Assembly: GCA_030603605.1 (NCBI GenBank)
Contig: JAUVXN010000012.1
Location: 1-21,032 of the forward strand
DNA length: 21,032 bases
Source: Dehalococcoidales bacterium
GTDB lineage: Bacteria > Chloroflexota > Dehalococcoidia > Dehalococcoidales > RBG-16-60-22
Reading direction: 5' to 3'
Every line of letters starts with the position of its first letter. Positions within the stretch are counted from its first letter, which is position 1. Below are positions 15,752-21,032 of the stretch, piece by piece. The translations under genes and the position numbers were made by a program. Under the pieces are notes generated by a model. The model saw only the letters and a list, made by a program, of their open reading frames with translations. It made no database searches and had not been told where the DNA came from.

Positions 15752-15820
15752 AATAACAACTTTTATTGAAGACGTGCTAAGTTATAGGCTTTTAAAGCGT
15801 TCCAAAATTAGGGAGTAACA

Positions 15821-17086
15821 ATGAAACCGGATATAGACGAAGTTCTAAAACTTATTGAAAAAAGACGAGACGCAATCATTGAGTTTTTGAGAGAATTAAT
15901 ATCCTTTCCTAGTGTGACTGGGGACGAGTTCGAAATTCAAAAGTTTATTGCCCACAAACTTGAAAGTATGGGCCTTGCCGTTGACATGTGGGAACCTGAC
16001 CATGAGGAGTTGAAAAAACATCCCGCCTATGTTCCTGTTGAACGTGAATATACAAACCGCCCGAATGTTGTTGGGCTATATAAAGGGACAGGAAACGGAA
16101 AATCTCTGCTTTTCAACGGTCATGTTGACGTCATTCCTCCCGGGCATTTAGATGTCTGGGAACACCAACCCTGGTCAGGAGATATTGAAGGGAATCGGTT
16201 ATATGGAAGAGGGGCTTCAGATATGAAGAGCGGTCTGGCGGCAATGACAATGGCCCTTGATAGCTTAATGCGTTTGAATATTAGGTTGAAGGGAGACGTA
16301 ATTCTTGAATACACGGTAGATGAAGAGCTGAGCGGGAATGGAACATTGGCCTGTGTAATGAAGGGGTATCAGGCTGATGCTGGTATTTGTTGTGAGACCA
16401 GCAGCCTTCATGTTCAGCCGGCTTGTATAGGGAGGATCTGGTTTGAAATCTCTATTCGGGGGAAACCAGCTGGAATCCAGAGGAGGTGGGAAGGTGTAAA
16501 TGCCATAGAAAAGGGGTATGCAGTTGTGCAGGCTGTTGCGAACCTTGAAAATGTTAGGATCAATAAATTGAAGCACCCTCTCTATCCTGATAATCGAAGT
16601 ACGCTTCCTTGTATGGTCGGGGTGTTTCAATCCGGTTCCTTTGCCAGTGCCTTTCCTGACACTTGTCTGCTCAAAGGGAGTATCGCTACCCTGCCCGGAG
16701 AAGACACAAATGAAGTGAAACGAAGCTTTGTTGAACATATCCTGGCTTTTTCAAAAACAGACCCCTGGCTCAAAGACAACCCACCTGAAGTTAGATTTGT
16801 TGGCTATTGTGGTGACCCTGCTGAAATATCTCCAGAGCATCCAATCGTCAAAGCTGTGAGTCAAAAATTTGCTGTTGTCTCCGGACAAAAGCCCCAGATT
16901 ACCGGGAGACAGGGAGCAGCTGATACTAGATACCTTATAAAATACGGCAATACACCGACGGTAATTTTTGGCCCTGGCCTGACAGAGCAGATGCATGCCA
17001 CCAATGAGTGGGTGGATATTAACTATCTAATCGATGCTACCAAGATTTTGTCTCTGACCATCCTAGATTGGTGCGGCTATGAATAG
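15821..17086 (+). CDS. M20 family metallohydrolase (ArgE/DapE/N-carbamoyl amidohydrolase-like)
   Basis: A 421-residue di-zinc amidohydrolase. Metal and catalytic motifs are complete: NGHVDVIP (H101, D103), GRGASDMKSG (bridging D134), DEELSGNGT (general base and metal Glu at 168-169), ICCETSSLH (E192, in the place of the usual GEPT) and C-terminal MHATNEWV with the last metal His. Family members hydrolyse N-acyl, N-succinyl or N-carbamoyl amino acids. Following a DPD-like reductase, an N-carbamoyl-amino-acid-type hydrolysis is reasonable (inference). Start ATG 15821 with TTAGGGAG upstream, 69 bases after the fusion gene, so probably co-transcribed. It is AT-richer than the fusion gene before it. 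Confidence 0.85.
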   Translation: MKPDIDEVLKLIEKRRDAIIEFLRELISFPSVTGDEFEIQKFIAHKLESMGLAVDMWEPDHEELKKHPAYVPVEREYTNRPNVVGLYKGTGNGKSLLFNGHVDVIPPGHLDVWEHQPWSGDIEGNRLYGRGASDMKSGLAAMTMALDSLMRLNIRLKGDVILEYTVDEELSGNGTLACVMKGYQADAGICCETSSLHVQPACIGRIWFEISIRGKPAGIQRRWEGVNAIEKGYAVVQAVANLENVRINKLKHPLYPDNRSTLPCMVGVFQSGSFASAFPDTCLLKGSIATLPGEDTNEVKRSFVEHILAFSKTDPWLKDNPPEVRFVGYCGDPAEISPEHPIVKAVSQKFAVVSGQKPQITGRQGAADTRYLIKYGNTPTVIFGPGLTEQMHATNEWVDINYLIDATKILSLTILDWCGYE

Positions 17087-17089
17087 TGA

Positions 17090-17281
17090 GTGGCTCTGGG
17101 CATCTCTGGACTGGGAATCTCTGAGGATTTCGCTATCGCGCAGGTAGATGTAGACAAAATCGTCTAATTCGCCAGAGAGAAGATTCAGGGTCTAAATCCT
17201 GATTGCCTTTTCATCTCCGGCACCAACTTCCGAGGCATGGAAGCTATCCCTCGCTTGAAAGCGGCTTTTGGCAGTGTGTGA
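17090..17281 (+). pseudogene. broken paralogue of the maleate isomerase/racemase gene (C-terminal part)
   Basis: The frame starting at 17090 reads LGISEDFAIAQVDVDKIV, then a TAA (17165-17167), then FAREKIQGLNPDCLFISGTN and FRGMEAIPRLKAAFGSV, then TGA. This matches residues about 152-206 of the intact racemase at 3647-4321 nearly residue for residue. The TAA replaces the CAG/CAA of Gln171, and the catalytic cysteine C189 has become Gly (SGTN instead of SCTN). The N-terminal 150 residues are absent. A decayed duplicate in the same orientation as the M20 gene. Confidence 0.85.
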
Positions 17282-17314
17282 GCTGGACATTCACCTCTTG
17301 AGGCTTGGCAAATC

Positions 17315-18631
17315 TTATCTTATCATCTTATTGGGTAGCCATGTGGCTATCGGTGGGAATGCCATAACAACAGCCAGCCCAATTACCTGAAGTATCATGA
17401 AGGGCCAAACGGCGCGGTAGAGGTCGGCCGTAGTTACATCTTCAGGCGCCACCGCTTTCAGATAGAACATCGCATAGCCAAAGGGCGGTGACAAGTAAGC
17501 TATCTGCAGATTGATGTTGAATATGATTCCGAACCATAAGGGGTCAAAGCCCATGGTAGCAATGATAGGGATGAAGATGGGCACACATAGGATAATGATA
17601 CCGATAACATCAAGAACCATTCCCAGGAGGATTAAGATGAGCTGGATTACGATGAGGATGCCCCAGTTACCTAAGGGCAGCCCAGATAGCAAGCCACCGA
17701 TAAATTTGGCGCCACCGGCAAGTGTGTAAACCCCGATAAAGACATAGGCGCCAAATACTATCCACATAATGAGACCTACTGTTTTCAGTGTCCCATACAC
17801 TGATAGCTTCAGATTTTGCCAATTAAGTTTGCCACGTACCGCAGCGCATATCATCGCCCCGGCTGCGCCTAAGCCGGCTGCCTCACCCGGAGTAGCCACC
17901 CCAAGGTAAATTGCCCCCAGAACCCCCATAATGAGCAAGATAGGCAGGATTAAGGTCCTGAGTAGACCGATTTTCCGCAACAGGGGCATTGCCCTCTCTT
18001 CCTTGGGTAAAGGGGGAGCTAGTGTTGGGTTTAGGTAAGACCTGATTCCTATATAGACTATGTATAAGGAGGCAAGGACAAAACCCGGGCCGACACCCCC
18101 CATGAACAACTTGCCTATTGATATTCCGGAGTTCACGCCATAAACGATAAACATTATACTGGGGGGAATCATGGTCCCCAGAGCACCGCCGGCACAAATA
18201 CACCCTAGAGCTATACCCCTGTCATATTTACGTTGGAACATCGCTGGCAGAGCAATTAGTCCCATTATGGTGACACCGGCACCAGTTGTCCCCACCATAG
18301 CCGCCAGGACAGTGCAGACCAGCACCGTGGCTATTGCCAGACCACCTCTGATCGGACCCAGCCAGCGGTAAATGGCATCAAAGAGGTCCTCGGCTATACC
18401 GGAGTATTGGAGCATGTTAGCCATAAAGACAAACAGGGGAATGGCTATCATACTGAAGCTGTTCATCATGTCCCAGGTGCGGAAAGCGAAGTACTGGAAA
18501 ATAGAAGAGCCCTGCAGGATGAAACCGAACACCAGAGCCAGGCTGAGTGTAGCCCAGGCAAGAGGTAAGCCCAATGCCAGCAATAGAAAAAAGGAGCCAA
18601 ACATAAGCACAGTAAAAAGCTCAATGCTCAT
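17315..18631 (-). CDS. dctM: TRAP transporter large permease (DctM)
   Basis: A 438-residue, very hydrophobic protein with about 12 predicted membrane segments, the standard length and pattern of the DctM/ion-transporter superfamily. Typical features are LGLPLAWA near the N-terminus, the GTTGAGVTIMGLIALP segment, MIPPSIMFIVYG, and the late LSPPFGYAMFYLKAVAP. It forms the Na+-driven channel of the tripartite transporter. It overlaps the dctQ gene by 11 bases, with GGGGAG before its ATG, so the two are coupled. Last gene of the unit; no terminator was seen before the racemase remnant. Confidence 0.95.
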   Translation of the reverse strand: MSIELFTVLMFGSFFLLLALGLPLAWATLSLALVFGFILQGSSIFQYFAFRTWDMMNSFSMIAIPLFVFMANMLQYSGIAEDLFDAIYRWLGPIRGGLAIATVLVCTVLAAMVGTTGAGVTIMGLIALPAMFQRKYDRGIALGCICAGGALGTMIPPSIMFIVYGVNSGISIGKLFMGGVGPGFVLASLYIVYIGIRSYLNPTLAPPLPKEERAMPLLRKIGLLRTLILPILLIMGVLGAIYLGVATPGEAAGLGAAGAMICAAVRGKLNWQNLKLSVYGTLKTVGLIMWIVFGAYVFIGVYTLAGGAKFIGGLLSGLPLGNWGILIVIQLILILLGMVLDVIGIIILCVPIFIPIIATMGFDPLWFGIIFNINLQIAYLSPPFGYAMFYLKAVAPEDVTTADLYRAVWPFMILQVIGLAVVMAFPPIATWLPNKMIR

Positions 18632-19127
18632 GATGCTCCCCTGTCCTGGCTACATTAAAATCGCGAATGAATTTAGCCACTCCCTGAAGCAGCAGGAGGA
18701 AAGAACCCAGGGGTATTAACAGTCGCATCGGCCAGATGATTGGGTTCCAGATTGTACCAGAGGTTGCCCCTTTTATTATCGCCTTGGCCGTCCATTCTGC
18801 CCCCACCCATAACATTAGACCAACACCAGCGAAGAAAAACAGAGCGGTAGCCATGTCGACAATGGCTCTTACCCGTGGCGTCCAGCGCCTGTAAAATATA
18901 TCTACCTTAACATGGGCACCATATAAGAGGGCATAGGCTCCCCCTATCATATAGGTAGCCGCACACAGGTATATGGTCAATTCCAGTCCCCAGATTCGAG
19001 GCGCATTAAAGACATACCTCATCACTACCGCGTAGACGACGACAAGGGTTGCCGCCACCACCACAAAGGCAAAAATCTTCCCCGACCACTCACTTATGCT
19101 GTCAATAACAGACAAAAATCGCTTCAC
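18621..19127 (-). CDS. dctQ: TRAP transporter small permease (DctQ)
   Basis: A 168-residue membrane protein with four hydrophobic segments, the usual size of DctQ. It contains a conserved WGLELTIYL-like segment after helix 2 and a Gly-rich helix 3. The C-terminus ends in a His/Glu-rich tail (GEHHEH). It joins DctM to form the membrane unit. It is separated from dctP by 147 bases containing a hairpin. Confidence 0.9.
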   Translation of the reverse strand: MKRFLSVIDSISEWSGKIFAFVVVAATLVVVYAVVMRYVFNAPRIWGLELTIYLCAATYMIGGAYALLYGAHVKVDIFYRRWTPRVRAIVDMATALFFFAGVGLMLWVGAEWTAKAIIKGATSGTIWNPIIWPMRLLIPLGSFLLLLQGVAKFIRDFNVARTGEHHEH

Positions 19128-19205
19128 TCTACTATGATAACCCCTCTCATTATGAAGTCCACATTCTAGAGTGCATTATGCTTTTGGAAGCAAAATTAAG
19201 CTTAC

Positions 19206-19248
19206 AAAAACTGGGGGGGGCATAGCCAAACTGCTCTACACCCCCCCA
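19206..19248 (-). terminator. intercistronic hairpin terminator between dctP and dctQ
   Basis: On the minus strand TGGGGGGG (19248-19241) pairs with CCCCCCCCA (19220-19212), an inner AGC/GCT extends the stem, and the sequence goes on with GTTTTTG (19211-19205). This is a rho-independent terminator placed after dctP and before dctQ. Partial readthrough would give much more binding protein than permease, as commonly found for ABC and TRAP operons. Confidence 0.65.
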
Positions 19249-19274
19249 ATTGTAGCGATGGTCGTTTACACCGC

Positions 19275-20432
19275 CTACTTCATCTTCCCGATGAGCTTCA
19301 TGTAATCAAACACTGACGTGATTACCTCATCAGACAGGGCACTCTTGGCTTTCCACTCTTCAGCAGTCTCCACACCCATCGCCCTGACTGTTGCCATATC
19401 TTCTGCTGACAACTGGGTGTGCTCAAGCCCATAATCCTTCATATCTTCTAATGCCTCCCAACTTAGAGCAGCTAACCCCCACTCGTTCCACTGATTCAGT
19501 AGTGATGTAAAAGCTAACATAGAAGCCTGAAGGTCATCAGGCAGCTCATTCCAGGCATCCATATTTACCGCAATATCTCCTGATGTTGCCGGGCAGTGAA
19601 ATGACGGAAACAGGATAGAGGTGCTAACCTCGTGGAGACCAAGATCCCAGTTAGTTTTTACGCTTATGAACTCAGCAGCATCAATAACCCCCGTATCCAG
19701 TGCCGTATAGATCTCACCACCGCTCAGAGCTACGGGTGCCATGCCTAGCTTTGTAAAGATCTCAGTGGTCAGACCGGGCGGAGTTCTGATCTTTAGCCCT
19801 TCAAAGTCAGCAAGGGTTCTAAGCGGTCTATTGCTCATAATAGGTTCGGGAGGTGACGTTATCTGACCGACATAATGAACATTGTATTCGGCATAGGCCT
19901 TGCCGTACATCTCATTACCCCCGAAATGGTCAAACCAGATACCCAGCTGTCGCGCATCCTCCCATACGCCAGGTATGGTAAAAAGTGGGGCAAAACCGGC
20001 GTCAAGACCGGAAAAGAAGCCACACGCATTATGACCTACCTCATAGGTTCCAGCGCCCAATGCCTCAAGCATTTCACCGTAGCCGACGAACGCCTTTATC
20101 GGGTATAGGGTAATATCAAGCCGGCCGTCAGTCATCGTCTTGAGGACGTCTAGCGCCCTCAGCGCAATTTCGTAATCCTCTGTTCCTGCCACACTGAAAG
20201 TTTGCATCCGCCACTCAAACACCTCAGCTTCTGGAGCTGGCGTCGGAGCTGGAGCCGGGGCTGGAGCTGGAGCCGGAGCTGGAGCTGGTGCTGGAGCCGG
20301 GGCTGGAGCTGGAGCCGGGGCTGGGGCTGGAGCCGGGGCTGGAGCTGGAGCCGGGGCTGGAGCAGCACAAGCTGCCAGGGGCAATGACACCAATGCTAGA
20401 ATTACTCCCAAAATTACTAGATTCCGTTTCAT
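19275..20432 (-). CDS. dctP: TRAP transporter solute-binding lipoprotein (DctP family) with Ala-Pro linker
   Basis: A 385-residue protein. Residues 1-22 are a lipoprotein signal peptide ending in the lipobox LAAC (C22, lipidation site). Residues 23-67 are an (Ala-Pro)n linker of more than 20 dipeptides, broken by one Thr-Pro. Residues about 70-385 are a DctP-type binding protein, with GLKIRTPPG holding the Arg that grips the ligand carboxylate, followed by the LSGGEIYTALDTGVIDAAEF signature. It captures an organic acid outside the membrane and delivers it to DctQM. ATG 20432 has TAGGAGG at ideal spacing. First gene of the transporter unit; it diverges from the nucleotidyltransferase at the right edge. 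Confidence 0.93.
   Translation of the reverse strand: MKRNLVILGVILALVSLPLAACAAPAPAPAPAPAPAPAPAPAPAPAPAPAPAPAPAPAPAPAPTPAPEAEVFEWRMQTFSVAGTEDYEIALRALDVLKTMTDGRLDITLYPIKAFVGYGEMLEALGAGTYEVGHNACGFFSGLDAGFAPLFTIPGVWEDARQLGIWFDHFGGNEMYGKAYAEYNVHYVGQITSPPEPIMSNRPLRTLADFEGLKIRTPPGLTTEIFTKLGMAPVALSGGEIYTALDTGVIDAAEFISVKTNWDLGLHEVSTSILFPSFHCPATSGDIAVNMDAWNELPDDLQASMLAFTSLLNQWNEWGLAALSWEALEDMKDYGLEHTQLSAEDMATVRAMGVETAEEWKAKSALSDEVITSVFDYMKLIGKMK
20232..20364. repeat. GC-rich 6/12-bp tandem repeat coding the (Ala-Pro)n linker
   Basis: On the plus strand, units of GGAGCT, GGAGCC and GGGGCT alternate for about 130 bases, as GGAGCTGGAGCCGGGGCT-type blocks. The tract lies inside dctP just after the lipobox cysteine. 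Such near-identical units are prone to length change by slippage, always in multiples of 6 bases, so the reading frame is kept. Confidence 0.9.
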
Positions 20433-20756
20433 TTATTCCTCCTAATAGATAATGAATATTTTCGCCCCCTCAATATTTAGACAAACACATTAGCACATTT
20501 TAAGCACCTCCTCAAGCTAAATGTTCTTCCTTTAAGCCCACTCCACCGACCTTCTAAAGTACTCATCACGCATTTCTACGCCCAACAACGAAGAATAAGC
20601 TTCCACATCGTTGGGAGTTCATTTTAACTCCTTCTATCACCCTTGTCAAGTAGGGGAGCTTGACAAGGAGAATTCAACTGGCAAAAATGTTCATTACCAA
20701 GCTGTGCCATAAATACTGACGACGCACAGTTTTCACTAAGCCTAACCTGAACGGTT
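20433..20756. other. divergent intergenic region with leader ORFs and a dyad
   Basis: No full gene is seen in these 324 bases between dctP (-) and the nucleotidyltransferase (+). On the minus strand there is a tiny ORF with its own AAGGAG (20633-20628) and ATG at 20622: 18 codons starting MNSQRCGSLF, stop at 20568-20566. An adjacent minus frame, stop at 20534-20532, reads TPNDVEAYSSLLGVEMRDEY plus FRRSVEWA and looks like a real protein tail. A second strong site, GAGGAGG, near 20510 precedes only ATG-TGC-TAA. No convincing -35/-10 was found for dctP. Confidence 0.35.
20641..20668. promoter_or_regulatory. perfect 10-bp inverted repeat CCTTGTCAAG-N8-CTTGACAAGG
   Basis: The arms at 20641-20650 and 20659-20668 are exact complements with an 8-base spacer. 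No T-tract follows in either direction, so an operator for a dimeric regulator is more likely than a terminator. It lies between the divergent dctP and nucleotidyltransferase genes. Confidence 0.45.
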
Positions 20757-21032
20757 ATAATATCAGCAATACTTCTAGCCGCCGGCGAATCAAAACGTAT
20801 GGGCAAACCAAAGCAACTAATGCCCCTGGGAAGGACTACCATTCTAGAACAAACGATTGATAACTCCCTGAATTCTGAAGTGAATGAGGTCATCGTGGTG
20901 CTGGGGGCCAGAGCTGAAGAGGCGAAAAGAATCATAGCCGCTAGAGCGGTTAAGACTGTGGTAAATCCAAATTATCAGCAAGGGATGAGTTCATCCATAA
21001 TAGCCGGGCTAAACATGGTTGATAGCAGAGCC
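20757..21032 (+). CDS. MobA/MocA-like nucleotidyltransferase, partial; start codon unclear
   Basis: The frame reads ISAILLAAGESKRMGKPKQL, the nucleotide-binding signature of MobA-like NTP transferases, then LMPLGRTTILEQTIDNS and continues to the window end (about 90 residues seen). MocA-type members attach CTP to molybdopterin, making the cytosine dinucleotide cofactor used by many xanthine-oxidase-family enzymes, which fits the hydroxylase operon at 9165-12929. The frame opens after TGA at 20748-20750, and no ATG, GTG, TTG or CTG lies before the signature. The natural start would be ATA 20757, where homologues have ATG. The first ATG (20799) would remove half of the signature. No ribosome binding site is visible. 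It may be inactive, or use a rare start, or hold a sequence error. Confidence 0.75.
   Translation, partial: MISAILLAAGESKRMGKPKQLMPLGRTTILEQTIDNSLNSEVNEVIVVLGARAEEAKRIIAARAVKTVVNPNYQQGMSSSIIAGLNMVDSRA

Noticed and set aside
20232..20364. CRISPR array
   Set aside because: The repeats are 6-base coding units without spacers and encode an Ala-Pro linker inside dctP.

Overview
The window reads as an accessory catabolic region of an anaerobic bacterium, probably a Chloroflexota (Dehalococcoidia-like) genome or MAG. The lineage is inferred from gene style only: a tyrosine recombinase with an internal zinc ribbon, an Ala-Pro-repeat lipoprotein as TRAP binding protein, corrinoid methyltransferase genes, and two PreA-like flavoproteins. 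No rRNA or complete tRNA is present, so this is not proven.

Layout. 1-176 (-) is the N-terminus of an exported protein that leaves the window. 177-1328 is a mobile-element scar: three copies of a 16-bp motif, a tmRNA-3'-end-like sequence, a truncated tyrosine recombinase and IS-end-like repeats. 1329-8901 (-) is a large catabolic block in at least three transcription units. The first, preA-like / DUF6282-type amidohydrolase / CysK-like, has a good promoter at 8948-8976 and a rho-independent terminator at 5660-5688. The second is ThrC-like / maleate-isomerase-like racemase. The third is a corrinoid protein plus an MtmB-family methyltransferase, with a consensus promoter at 3402-3430. 9165-12929 (+) is a three-subunit molybdenum hydroxylase. 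12931-13017 is a glyA remnant. 13187-17086 (+) holds a PreA-PreT-ferredoxin fusion and an M20 amidohydrolase, followed by a broken copy of the racemase gene. 17315-20432 (-) is a complete TRAP transporter (dctM, dctQ, dctP) with a hairpin terminator between dctP and dctQ. 20757-21032 (+) is the start of a MobA/MocA-type nucleotidyltransferase, plausibly supplying the molybdenum cofactor of the hydroxylase.

How the genes could work together (inference): the TRAP system imports an organic acid; the molybdenum hydroxylase oxidises a ring or imine carbon; the PreA-like and PreTA-like flavoproteins reduce a ring double bond; the amidohydrolase and M20 enzyme open the ring and cleave the amide; the racemase/isomerase and the two fold-type-II PLP enzymes process the resulting amino acid or unsaturated acid; and the corrinoid methyltransferase pair removes a methyl group. 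This fits anaerobic use of an N-methylated N-heterocycle or cyclic amide, but the substrate cannot be read from the sequence.

Most notable points: (1) an MtmB (monomethylamine methyltransferase) homologue with valine where MtmB carries pyrrolysine; (2) a dihydropyrimidine-dehydrogenase-like fusion in permuted domain order, made by inserting a GltD/PreT module exactly between the two domains found in the neighbouring PreA-like paralogue; (3) two paralogous operon arms, each preA-type flavoprotein to racemase, one with its racemase decayed to a pseudogene.
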